Positions 52,209 to 64,000 of a stretch of DNA of 64,000 bases are shown piece after piece (the stretch's first letter is position 1; every line of letters begins with the position of its first letter). Source of the DNA: Oreocharis arfaki (lineage: Eukaryota > Chordata > Aves > Passeriformes > Paramythiidae). Under the pieces are notes generated by a model. It saw nothing but the letters and a program-made list of their open reading frames with translations, did not search any database and was not told the DNA's origin. The stretch spans positions 62,001-126,000 of the forward strand of contig VZRR01014240.1 of assembly GCA_013398015.1 (NCBI GenBank), read 5' to 3'. Made by a program: the position numbers and the translations under genes.

Positions 52209-52265
52209 CTGTGGGAGCACAGTTTCTCTCAGAATTATTTCCTCCAAAGAGGAGAGAGAGAGCAT
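52209..52265 (-). CDS. Candidate TFEC first coding exon, MITF-M-like (19 codons, phase 0 donor)
   Basis: A short frame reads MLSLSSLEEIILRETVLPQ and ends in CAG at a strong donor (CAG|gtaaag). Phase 0 fits the exon at 30171-30422, giving ...LPQ|VQTHLEN. MITF-M has the same design: a tiny first exon starting ML and ending in Gln joined directly to VQTHLEN. The ATG context has A at -3 (ccaaaATG), and an in-frame TAA lies 24 nt upstream, so a start here is plausible. On the 5' side are a CATGTG E-box (52409-52414) and ETS-like GGAA motifs (for example caggaaa at 52455-52461). Against it: short ATG-to-donor frames in the right phase are common by chance, and I found at least two others in this intron. 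Transcript data would decide; I treat it as a candidate only. Confidence 0.3.
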
Positions 52266-55200
52266 TTTGGTTCTGTCTTTTCTCAGGGCTTAGTTTCAGA
52301 AACAGTAACTTTTTTTCCAGCAGTTGAACAGCTCATGGGTGCCCTGAGCAGCAACCAGATCATCCACTCTGAGGCAGAGCAGAAAGCACCCCAGAGACAT
52401 TGGACAGGCATGTGGCAGAGTCAATCTCAGTTGCCTGTAGTTCCTTGAAGAGAGCAGGAAACTCTCACTGTATAGCAGCCTCACCAACCTCAAGACATTA
52501 TTACTTGGTTGGGGTCTTAAGCAGCCAGATTCCAGCAGCAGGAATTATGTTACCCCAAAGGTCCTGCAACATTTCTGGAAACAGAACTTGAAAATGTCCC
52601 ACACTGCAGTGGAAAGATTTTGTTTTGTCATCATTAAATATATTAATGATGATGAGCTACAGATGCTGTCGATTATATGGTTCTGGAGTCATCTCATATG
52701 AGTAAGGTAAATGACCATCCTTATCTTGTATGCTGGTCACAGTGTCTGAGATCATGACTTATTATTACTCATTTCATTAAATACTGAGATATAGTAGCTG
52801 AGTATCTGAATCCCTTTAATTAAAGTTTCTATGTCATCATAATTTATACAACAAAAAACTTGAGCTGTCTTTACTGAAGTTCTGCAAGAAAGATAGCCTA
52901 GTTTAGAAATTAAAACGGAACAGAGGCCATCTTTAGTTTGAGTTAACAGTGGACTCTAAGAAAAAGTAGTCTGAGTCATGACATTATTGCTCAAAGTCAT
53001 TGTCCTTCACTTTTCTATTTTTAGTCGTTTTTTTAAAATAGATGTCAAGCCCAGAGACTGAAGATATAGGAACATTGAGATGAAAAAGAAGATTGATTTT
53101 TTTTTTTTAATTAGAAGATTCACCTTAGAGCAGGGAGGCAACATTTACTTGATTCACAGCTTAAATTTTGTGTAAGTAAACATCTGGACTACAGAAGTTT
53201 TTTAATTTTATTAACTTTTTTTTTTATTTATTTCATTCACCACATCATTCCTAGTTCTCATCTTTGTAGTCATCTACGTTTCTGTTGGGTGGTAAACTGC
53301 GTGGTTTTCAAACTATTCTCATGTTATTTCTGCATTCCCTCCTTTTTTCCCCCAGTGTGAAACATATCTCATGTTGAATACTGTCAGTATAGTCCACTGA
53401 CGGCTTGTATTTACATTTGCATCCTGTTTATGATGCAACTAAAGCAATTGCATTTCTGAAAAAAACCTGCAGAAATGATAGAAGAATGGTTCTCAGACAT
53501 ATTGATTGCATTTATGGAATTTGTAAAGAGAAATGGAGTTATGTTTTCAACAGAATGGAAGTTAGGAAGAGAAAAAGAGCAAAGTGATCTGAAAGGTATT
53601 TCCACATTTCCAATTCATAAACTATGTGGTATAGATTGTGCATTTTCCACTTACAGCACTGTCATGATCAGTTCATATAATAATCAGAAAAACCCAAATT
53701 TTCTTGTTTAATTGTCCACTTTCAAATCAGTACAACTGAGAGCATACGTAGTAAAATCTGTTGCTGAACTGGTTTCCAGTGGAATTGTTTTCGGCTAACT
53801 ACATCCCTTAAAATGTGTCTGAAACTTGTTGTAAAACACTCTGAAGTTTTTATTTTTTGAGAGCCTGATTATCTTGCAAAACCTCCAGCACTTCCTTTTC
53901 CAAAATAGGCTGAAAAGTCTGAGAAGTCTCCTCTCCTGTTTTGTTTTCCCCTTCCCCACCCCAAACTTTCAGCTGTTGCTTAAGACTCTGACTTAACAAG
54001 GAAGTTCAGAGGAGTATGACAAAATCAATACCACACACTCGATTAAAATTGATCCAAGATACGTGGTGAAGAACTTTATCTCAGGACAGCAAGGGTGTAT
54101 TCCCTTGCCATGACTGAGGGACTGGATCCTTGAAGTGCCTCTAACACAGCTTGTGTAGCCATTTAGACTTAACAAATCTCTAAATAAAGTTTTATCTGGG
54201 TTTGGTTGGATTTACTTTAATTGAACAGAATTATCCTTCATTTCAAAGTCACAATTCATTAAGCACCCAAAAAAGTGGAAAATTATTTTGCACTGCAATA
54301 TATCACTTTATCCCCTGAAGCATTTGTAGCACATCCAGCCATTGTAGGGAGCTGAAGAGGGGGATCCCACTTATGCAAAGGCAGGCAGCCAGATTGAACA
54401 CCCTCTGAAGAAGTGAGGCTTTGAAACATCGTGTGAAACGGAGGAAAAGAGTAAGTACCTCTTGCAAGATGTCTAGCCTGAGACTTGAGAAGCAGCTTCT
54501 CCTATCCTAACTTAATTCTTCCTGAAATAAACATCAAACCAACAGGTTTTGAACACACTTTATATAGTCTCTGCCAAGATGAAAAGTTAATAGATCCCAA
54601 TGGGTATGGCTGCTTGATCAGCACGGTTATTTTGTGCTTCACTCTGCTGGAGTTTGCAAGTGCTCCTTTACTGAACTGTGGTATAATTATTGCTTGCAGA
54701 AAAGAGTTTGTTCAGCTCCCAGCCTTGTGCTGACAACAGCCTGCAGCCCTGTGCTTTCACAGCTCAGCAGAATCTATCCCATTGAAACAAGAGCAGGCAG
54801 ATGCAACCACAATATTGACCAGCCCTGCTTACCCGTCATCTAGACGGGCAACCCACTGGTACAGTTCCAACAAGTCTCCCAAGGTAAAAGAATGACTGTG
54901 AAACAAATCCTGGTCCCCTGCTCACTTGCTCCTCACTTCTTCCAGATATCTTCACAGCACAACCTTTCTATGCCTTATTGCCAAAGGATCCTCATAATGT
55001 TCCTGTAGCTTTTGGTTCAGGGGAAACAACTGCTTGGGAAAGCTCACAGTCTTGTGCACTGGCAATACAACTCTATCAAAGTGAAGCATCTTGGAGTGGT
55101 GGATTAAAACACAACACACCAGGACAACACACAGCTCAAGGCAAGTTTTGCCTTTTATCAACCTGGTGTAGAAACTTCTGATTTGCACCTTTGTTTTCTT

Positions 55201-56739
55201 GAATGCATTACATTTACAATTATGCACACCCTCACACCTGCATTCCCCCAACACGACCAGGTGCCCTGGAGAGAATACAGAAGTGTGTCTCTAGTAAGCA
55301 GATGTTATCCTCACAGCTCCTGGTCACATTTGTCATCTCCCACTTAGCAGAGGAGTTGGGCATTCCTGACCTTGGGGAACATGTAGCAGGTCAAAAGGAA
55401 GGGAAAATTATGGTTTCGAGTATAACATTGTTACCATTTTTTAAAATTTCGAATATTTGTGCTGTGTTTCTTTCATACAAATTCATGCCAGTTCCAGAAT
55501 GCGAGTTTTGGATTTTAAAAGAAATTACAGAGTTGTGCCCTGATTATGTCTAAAATAGGCAGGTGAATTGCTCTGTGTTAGATCTTGCTTCTCCACAATG
55601 ACCACTGGCTCAGCCCACATGTCAAACTTTTAGAATGACACAGATGACATGAGATAACTAGAAGCAGATTTATTATATTATTTGGAATAAATAACTGTGG
55701 ATTTTTAAAATTAATCTTGATTTAAAATTAGGCATCTAAATTAGTGCTCAGTCCTGTCAGTTGCCGCAGTAGTGCCAGAATACCTTTATGTATAGCTCTC
55801 CAAAAGCCAATTGACCTGCTCAGCATTGCAGGGAGCACATTGACTTAGATGTGAAATTATACATTCAGGATATTCTTATGAGAACCACAAAAGTGACTAA
55901 AGAATGCCAGTCTCCACTGATCTTATTGTAGACCATGCTCTTAAATCACTTTCAGGCTTTGAATATTCATTTACATTTTGGACATCCAAATCTGAGTGAT
56001 TTATCCATGGCTGTGGAGGCAAAAAGACCAAGTATCATCAAATTCTTTAGATATCAAATTGTAGTTATAGGTTTAGGGGAGACAGGGGTGTTCTCAGGGG
56101 TTTTTTTAGGATCAGTGGGTTTTATTTTCCTTTTCCTTGGGGAAAAATTGTCTATATTTAAAGTCAAGTTTTTATGGTGGAGAGTTTTGTTGTAAATGAA
56201 CATAGCTGTCTATTTATCCATATACATGGACTTAAAAGATGTACATACACAATCATAAAAGTCACTAAAGTTCTAAAAATTATTTAATAATTAAATATAA
56301 AAGGGACCAGTGAAAGCAGTAAATTGCGCAATGAAAAAGTGTGCTGTCATGTGAATATTATTTGAATAGAGGCTTGCTCTGAATTCATCAGCAAAACTTC
56401 CACTGAACTCCACCAAAGCTCTGAGTTTTTTAGCAGTAAAAAGCATGTACTCTTTTATGTAGTACAACAAATTTAATTTTATAGAACAGTGAATTGAAAT
56501 CTTCCTGTCTCCTCAGAAAGCAGTTTATTAAGTTAATGGTCTAACTTAAACCCTGTTAGTTACGGTGCAAAGCTATGGCTATAGAAGCACAATAGTTTAA
56601 TTGTAATGTGGTCTAAATCCAGAAGGCATTGAAAATAACTTTTTAACCAGTCAGTTCCTGACAAAAAAATACATTGCAACTTCAATGGCAGTTAAGATAC
56701 AAGCATTAAAATCGATTGTTAATGACTACACCATTGAGC

Positions 56740-57010
56740 CCTGTTGTGCAGCTGCTGGTCTCACACACACTCCCACGAGAGGCGGGTGCTGCCTGCCAGG
56801 CTTGCAGGGGTTCTTGGGCTCTCCCCAGAGCTGTCCCCACCACTGCAAGGTCTTGCATCCTCTCCTGCAGTCCCAGAACCCAGGTTAGTTCCTGCCAGCT
56901 GGTTGTCCCCACTACCAAGCAGCAGAATAATCCCTAGAAGCCGGTAGTTGCCTGTCCCAGTACTCACCCTAGCTCCTCAGCCGTACCTCGAGTGGCAGAC
57001 ATTACCATAC
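56740..57010. other. GC-richer patch, unassigned
   Basis: This stretch is clearly richer in G and C than its surroundings and open in several frames on both strands, with only a handful of CpG sites. It could be a fragment of an unrecognised repeat or LTR, or a regulatory segment. No protein resemblance is visible. Confidence 0.35.
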
Positions 57011-60000
57011 AGCTGGAGGTCAGTAATGCCAAGAGAAGCAAGCACAGGGGTTTCACAGCTCCTGCTTCCCTTCCCATGAAGGGTGGGGACAAAGTTTGCT
57101 TCTTAAGGAACTACTAAAAATTTGCTTCTGTATTTGACTTTCAATGGCTCTCATAGACATGGCAAGGTTTGCATAACACCACCTTCTTCTCACAAACAAA
57201 TACGTTTTTTCGAAGTGAGGTGGAAGTTTTAGGTATTGCTTTAACAGTTTAAAATTCTCAAAAATATATGAGAAAACCTGCCCCAAAAGTTATAGCGTAA
57301 TAATATTCATAATATATACATATCAAGACAAAATTAATACAAGATGAGATGACACTTTCATCACAGCAGGGAGACTCAAGAAAAGAACTTGAATATGGAT
57401 CAAGGCTTTCTGTATTTAATAGGGCAACTCAGGTCTATGTGGTGTTGAAGGCATGTTTACCTTGGATTGAGATTGAAAAATTCTGAGATCAGGATAGGCT
57501 CGTATAATGCAATTATTTACTCCAAATTAAGAATAATTAGAAATCATGCTAGGACTCCTAAGCTTTTTTTTTATTCTTACAGTGTTAGTTATATACTAGA
57601 GCCTTCAGGGAGGCAATTTTGCCTCTTTAAAGCCTAGTTTTTAACACTGCTGTAAGTGCTCTGGGTCTATTTGAATCTTCACGTACAAATACTTTCAAGT
57701 GTGGGAGTTGCATCTGCAAGTCCTGTTTGGGGGACATGCACTTTCTCTCACACTGTGTTATTCTCTGTGTAATATTAAAGGATGCATCTAACCCTTCATG
57801 AGAGGCAAGTATGGAGGACACCAGTAATGACAAATGAGCTACAATTCATATGGTATTTTCCTGGTTTAGTGGTTCTTTAATTGAAAGCTACAAAAATAAC
57901 TTGAAAGTTCTCACAAACAAGTTTTTATTGTATTTCAAAAAACCAAATGCAAGGAGGATGAGGATCAAACAGCAGCTCACAACTTTTAGCAACAACAGTG
58001 GGAGAAGTTAATAGTCCTTCTGATGTCACCAAGCAAGGAAGAGATCCAATATACCAAAAGTTGTTTGGGGACAAAAACTTAAGACAGATAAAACACTTGG
58101 ACACTGAAACAGAGCTGCTTTCTTAAGTGCTGAAGATGCTGTTGCTACTCTCACAGCGTTGCAAAACTTAAAAAGAAATAACAGGACATGCACTTGACTT
58201 CCCCTGAGCTCTACTCTTGACAAGGATAGCCTAGCTCCCCGCAGGGCATTTGAAAACCTTTGATGGATTTAAAGGTCTACAAACAAGACAACATTCACAG
58301 AAGTTTTTTTGGTTTTTTTTCATGAGAAAACTCACTTGAACCTCCACCCAGAAAAAATTGTGGATACAAAAACCATCATGGAAGAGACCAGGAGAAAAAG
58401 GGCACAAAAAATTGAAGGCCTGGCCCTAGAGAAGAGAGAAGACATGGGCTAGTCACACTCTTCTTGGTTGGGCAAGACACATTAGCAGATGTAATATTTA
58501 AAACATTCTCCTCAGTTTTTCCCTGTTTCTGCTTTCCACCTCAGTAACTTCCATGAGAAGTGGCTGGTCAAGATTCTTTTTTCAGTATCCTTGTGCCCTT
58601 CCACATCCTGCCACCCTTTTCCCTGAGATCCAGACATGATTTCTTATTCTTTTGTATAAGCAACACACTTTGCAAGAAAGTACAATTATTGATTGCAGAG
58701 GTCATCTCCCTTCCAAAGCTATGAACATTTCCTTTAATCACTGTTAGAGAAATAATTAAATTTAAATGCCATTATTGTAATATTTTCCTGCTATATAAAC
58801 CTTTTACCTAATAATCACAGAAGGCTTTGTTGTGGTGAATATTGTTATCTTTGGAAGACTTGGTGATAAATTTGGCATATGAAAGTTTAGAAATAAATCT
58901 TAGAAACACAGGTTGTACTCCCTGAGTCCAATAACTGCCATCCTATGTTTTTCCCTTTATGGCACCTAAAAATTTGAGAAAAAAAAAAACTTTTTTCTCT
59001 CCTAGACAGATTCAGCCCGTATTTTGCTAACAGTTCCTGTAAGGCACTGTGCAGAGGATATCAGGCCAAATGAAGCCATATGAAGTTAAGATAAAAAATT
59101 TGCAGTGAAGAAGAATCCAGATTGTGCAAAGTTTACAGCCTTTGAGATTTTCAAGCACATAATATCAGCCAAATGAAGACCCTGCTTCAGAAAGCATCCG
59201 GTTCTTAGTCAAAGACACCTAAGGGTATGCTGAAATGCCTTTTTTTCAGGGAACAGTGATTTGAACGGAAGCTCAGCACTTCCCTGACCGCAGGCCAGCA
59301 TGAATCCAGCCCCTGGGTCCCTTCCTATGGGAACACTAGGCAGAGAGACCCTTTTCAAAGGAGGTCAGCCTTTGAAACATGAACTGATATTCAGCAACCA
59401 AGACTCCCTCCTCTTTTGCAGGCTTTGTGCACTTTCTATTAGAAAGCAGTGCAATGACTTATATTTTAATTCTCATCTGCTAAAGGTCCTTAAAACTCTG
59501 GAGTTGTTCCTGTTCTCACTAAAAGACAGGAACTGAGCCTTTTTGAGAGACATAACTGTCCCTCAGCTTGTCTTCCTCTGCATTTCCCATTTACAGTTAG
59601 TTCTGCTAGAAAACCAAATCCATTTTTAGTGCATATGAGTTATTTTGATAATCAGAAGTAGAAAGTATGAGCTCTCTGTGTGTTTCAGGGAAACTTTCTG
59701 TGGTCCAAAAGGACCCAGGCTGCTGCACAATCACATGCAGCTTTCTGCTGCTTCTCTGGGGTGCAGCTACTTGCAGAAGGGGGAGAGCAGGGAATAGGCT
59801 TCTACTGCTGTCGCATCCAGCAGAGAGAAGAAAAGCAGAGGGTAACTGATGGAAACGATGTCGAGAGGTTCCAGGTCCCACAGCCCAGCCTAGGATCTGG
59901 ACTTGTATCCAGCTGCTACAGTCAAAACTCAAACCCTCAATGAAATTAGTCTTTCTTTCCTAGTCACATAAAGTGGAGCTGTTTTGTTAAGCCCCATATC

Positions 60001-60536
60001 ATAAATGCATTGTGATATCGAAAGTGAGAATACCACTTTTTCCTGTAAGAGGGTCTCCTTTTTTATGGAGGTTGATAGGTGAGAAAATGGAAAAGTTTTA
60101 CATTTCATTTAAAATTGAGTGACAGAGCTTTCTAAATCAATATTGGTGCCCTCAAATCTCAGACAGAAAAATATCTGTCAAAGGAAGAGAATGACTGTTC
60201 TCATCATTCCAACCATCAAAGTTATTTTGATCGAGTCTGTGTGTATTTTTAATAATGATTTTCCTTCTCCCCCAAAGTCTTGTTATTCACTTGAAAGCAA
60301 AATTATACAAAAAGAGGAGCAACTTTCTGAAAAAGTGTAAGAACCTCTGGGATAGGATCAATCAGTATTTTGCCAGCTAAGGATCTTGAATTATATGTGT
60401 GACAGAAGGCACTTGGAGCATGGCTCTTCACAATACAGGTAGTTTTTAAATATTTATTTTAGCAACATATAACAGTGGCAGGACTAAAAAAATCACAGTT
60501 TACTCTTTCTTTGCCATCCTTAAAAGTTATTATTGT

Positions 60537-60575
60537 GAATATATATATATGTATGTATATATATATATATATATT
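60537..60575. repeat. (AT)n microsatellite, interrupted
   Basis: Two AT runs separated by gtatgt. Confidence 0.95.
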
Positions 60576-63500
60576 CATGATACACATGTCGTAGTGTGAA
60601 CAGATGGAAAAGACTTCCTCAGTGCTACAAAAAGCCTCAGAAAGAACTACAGATTGAACTTAACAGTTCTGAAATACTCTCAAAGTGTTTCATATATCAT
60701 CTAAAACATGCTGGGATTTTCAAAAGAAACCTCTACCAAAACCACTTGTAATCACAGAGGGTGGAGAGCAACCACTGTGACTAACAGCTTTGTCACACTA
60801 GGCTTGGAGCACTGTTCCCAGTGCTAAACAGTGTTTTAACATAAGTATTTAAAAATTTTTAAAAATCGAAGAAGCGTTGTTTAGAATTATCGAAAAACGA
60901 CTATTCAATTCAGAATATGTGCTAATAAATCTTTTCCAAAGCTGCAATACTTTTTTCTACAGCACGAGCAAAGCTATTGATGAGGCAATGTTCTAGCGGA
61001 GGAACGTGCGTAACAGAAGACAACAGCAAAGAACAGCTAGGCACAGATCAGTGACATCATTCTTTCAAACAGTATGACTGCTCTTAGAGGGCTGGGTTGA
61101 GGCTGTTGGTCATGCATCACATAGTTGCATTCATAGCTGTATTTATACACTGGGAATTCATATACATATTTGAATATTTAATACATAATTGCTATTCTCT
61201 GAAATATGCCTAAAATGAAGATTAAATACCACAAGCTGTATCAGAAACTTTTTATCTAACTTTATTGTTACTCAATATTCTACTGTATGGTTTCAAAATT
61301 ATAGAACATAGTCCTCTTGAAATGAAATTCCGCATAAAGTTCATTCAAGCTCTTTCAGATCAACAGTGGTATAATGGAGATCAGAATCTGATGTGTAAGA
61401 CTGAGACAGAAAATAGTTGCACCAGCAGCTACCTCCTCACAGACTGTCAAAGGAAATGGGAAGTTTTTATATTGCTGTCTGTAAGAATAAGGAGCACAAT
61501 TTGCTATTCAACATTTACACAAACATTTACACAATTTTATGTATTTGCTATGAACCCAAATTCAGAATAACATCTTTAACCAAGAAGAAAAATAATTTTA
61601 CATCCATTTGTTCTTATAAGCAAGCCTATAAACTTAAACCACTTCTCACATTTCTCAAATACTAAACTAAAAGGGCAGTTTTTAGCTGTAGTGCTACAGA
61701 TTTTAACTATAAATGCAATCGTTTTTACTGTGGTAGTAAGAAAAAAACAACATTCACTAAGGAGAAATGACCATGGCAAATTGACAGCAGAGCAAAAATA
61801 CACATCATTTACTCTCTGAAGATGACTACTCTAATATTGTGCTTCTTCTTCTTCTTTTTATCAAAAGCCATTCTAATAATTAAATACCTCTTCATCAGTT
61901 ATATCAACATTTAACAACAGCATTTACACTAGAAACAAACAGAACAGTGAAGATTCCACTTCTGATTTCAGAAAAAAAAAAGAAATAACTCAAACCCTCA
62001 AGTAAAATTTTGTAGATCAGGAAGATATTTTTATGGATTCAAAATAATAAATATTCCCTTTACTGCAGTGCCGCCAAAACAGGAAAAGTCTCTAAACTGT
62101 TGCCATTAGTATGCAAATAATGTCATGTACATGTGACACATGATGTCAGGAATTCTGTTTCATTTCTTACAGCTGAAGGAACAGAATATAGATGCTGCTG
62201 CTATAATAGCGTTTGAAGCGGAGTTATACTTACCTGCCCATACCAACTGTATTCCAGCATTGTAACCTCAGTGAACAACAAGTCTTAGAAAACTCAGAGC
62301 AAATTCGTGAATACGAAGTGTTTCATGTAAGACAAAGCCTGTGACTATGCTGCTACTTTCCCTTTCAAGGGAGTGTGCTACACTCTACAACTTTTGCTTA
62401 GCCACCAGCACTGCTACAATCATAGCTTTGTTGAAGTGTTGTGCTCTTGCAGCTAAAACCTGTTGATAATGAACCTGAACCCATTATTTTGAGTCAATGA
62501 ATTGTAAGAAATAGGGCAAAGAATGAAAGCCACAGGGCCAATTACGAGCATTCTTTGATGTATTACTTGCTAGCACCCACCAAATCACTTTGTGTCTTTG
62601 TCTTGATCCCCTCTGTTATTCATTAATTATTCTGGAAGGGTTAGAGTTCAGATAGCTAATTGCACAGACAGTCTTACTTGGTGGGGATTCTCCCTACACT
62701 GACACTTTCCCCAACTGTGCCCAGCCACCTTGCATTATGCCAATTAATCCAATTCTTGGCATTTTTGTACAGTCCTCCAGGTTCTTTTAAAGCTTTGCCT
62801 AAGATGTTTTTCTCAGGCTTGTAAACAGAGACTGAAGAAGGTTTGTGAACTCGACAGATAGTGTTTTGCGACTGTCTTCTTAATTCTTTATGGAGATCAC
62901 TGGCCCTAGTGACTCTGTTTTCCTCCCTGTATGCCTGTTGCTTTATTTACAACCACGGTGTCTAATACTCTTTTTGCATTTGTAGAAATGAGAATTATTT
63001 TACAATATTTAATTTTCAGTTTCAGTTTTTTCCTACCCTTACCCACTCTTCACTTTCATCAGAACTGATCTTTGTTAAATTCAGAGGTACATATCACTTT
63101 ACATAAGTGATAAGAGACAATTTCTAGGAGAATAGACTTTTAGTCAACAAAAGAAAAATACCTCATTTCTCTGTTTATATTAGTGCTAGGAATATTTCCA
63201 TGTACAAAATTTTGTAAAAAAGGAGGAATAAATTTTAATCATGGGATACAAAACAGGGAAATAAAAGCTTCTGTTCTGTGAGGTCAAAGTTTAGGCTCCT
63301 GTTCACAAACTTAGAACTGCTGATGGGCTTCAAATCCCAGAAAATGCGCACTTAGGACTCTTCGTTTTCTCCCGAAATGGGAAGGATTATGTCCATTTGC
63401 AGGGTTTGGCCACTCATTGTATGTTTGTTGTTCTGCTGCACAGAGACCTGCATTCCTTCTCCTACAACCCTAGAAAATTAATAAGCTGGGGCTATAGTTT

Positions 63501-63786
63501 GGTGGCACAAATCAGAAGGGGCAGAGTTAGGAGAACCTAAAAAAACAGGTTACCCTATTTTTTATGTAGTTACACTTCAGGCAATTTTAGGTCCTCATAG
63601 ACACTTCCATGTGTCTGGGAACTGTGTAATCAATGGCTTTACCTGAAAAGATGGAATGTAAAGAAAAGAGGCAAAACTAGGTCCTGAGAGGGTACTATGA
63701 GGTGAAGTATGCACAGGCAAGAGGTCTTTTTAAAAAGCAGTCAGTGAAATAACCAGAAAACTGAAGCTACAGAGAACATGCTCTAT

Positions 63787-63880
63787 TTATTCTAAATTAT
63801 TATTAGCAGTTATTATTAGTATTTATTAGTAACTAGTAATTATTAGTAGTAATTTATTTATTAGTAGTAGTAATTATACA
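63787..63880. repeat. ATT/AGT-rich low-complexity tract
   Basis: Imperfect repeats of attatt, attagt and tagtag over about 90 bp. Confidence 0.85.
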
Positions 63881-64000
63881 ACTATGTAATTACTCTTTTT
63901 CAGAGACATCAGTTAGCTTATAACATTGTACTGGAGACATTAAAGTGCTTACTAAAAATTCATCCCAGGAACGTCATCCTCAAATTACCCTGAACAGATA

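Larger units (their letters stand above)
52266..64000. other. Upstream region, no gene recognised
   Basis: This is 11.7 kb upstream of the candidate TFEC first exon. It holds a GC-richer patch at about 56740-57010, an AT microsatellite (60537-60575) and an ATT/AGT-rich tract (63787-63880). The open frames (up to 116 codons) lack recognisable domains. From human gene order I would expect TES upstream of TFEC, but no TES exon was identified. Confidence 0.55.

Noticed and set aside
57053..57286. Minus-strand frame with SMRAIESQIQKQ, checked as a possible MiT N-terminal exon
   Set aside because: No LRxQLMREQ motif, no matching donor and no further similarity.
1..64000. Bacterial-type systems, CRISPR arrays, tRNA or rRNA genes, complete retroviral genes
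   Set aside because: None seen; the window is vertebrate intronic and intergenic DNA with spliced exons and vertebrate repeats.

Overview
The window looks like bird nuclear DNA. It is AT-rich, almost empty of long reading frames, carries several CR1 LINE fragments with the avian-type 3' end, and has one LTR of a kind I associate with avian ERVL-like elements. One ambiguous base (N) at 45844 shows it is assembled sequence.

The only gene I can support is on the minus strand: TFEC, transcription factor EC of the MITF/TFEB/TFE3 (MiT) bHLH-zip family. Five internal coding exons lie, in transcription order, at 30171-30422, 27867-27962, 10038-10152, 9136-9192 and 4850-4925. All have AG acceptors and GT donors, and their phases join without a break (596 coding nt). 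They cover the N-terminal conserved block (HLENQSRYHIQQ), a short acidic helix (EEVIEDII), a linker, the basic region (RQKKDNHNL) and helix 1 of the bHLH (ERRRRYNINYRIKELG). The tyrosine in NINYR, where MITF, TFEB and TFE3 have aspartate, is what points to TFEC. The second helix, leucine zipper and C-terminus are not in the window and should lie to the left of position 1. The start is unsettled. A short MITF-M-like first exon at 52209-52265 (19 codons, CAG|gtaaag donor, phase 0) is the best candidate. A second candidate is at 37415-37495. Both could be chance.

Layout: 1-4849 is the intron before the missing helix-2 exon; 4850-10152 holds three closely spaced exons; 10153-27866 is a 17.7 kb intron with two CR1 copies in opposite orientation (12864-14812) and another at 23313-23550; 27867-30422 holds two exons; 30423-52208 is a large 5' intron with an old CR1 (35380-36460), a solo LTR (44029-44652) and microsatellites; 52266-64000 is upstream DNA with no recognisable gene.

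I found no bacterial-type system, RNA gene or CRISPR array. The points most worth following are that this TFEC keeps the MITF/TFEB-like N-terminal block and a proline-directed serine site that I recall being missing from mammalian TFEC, and the possible MITF-M-like first exon.
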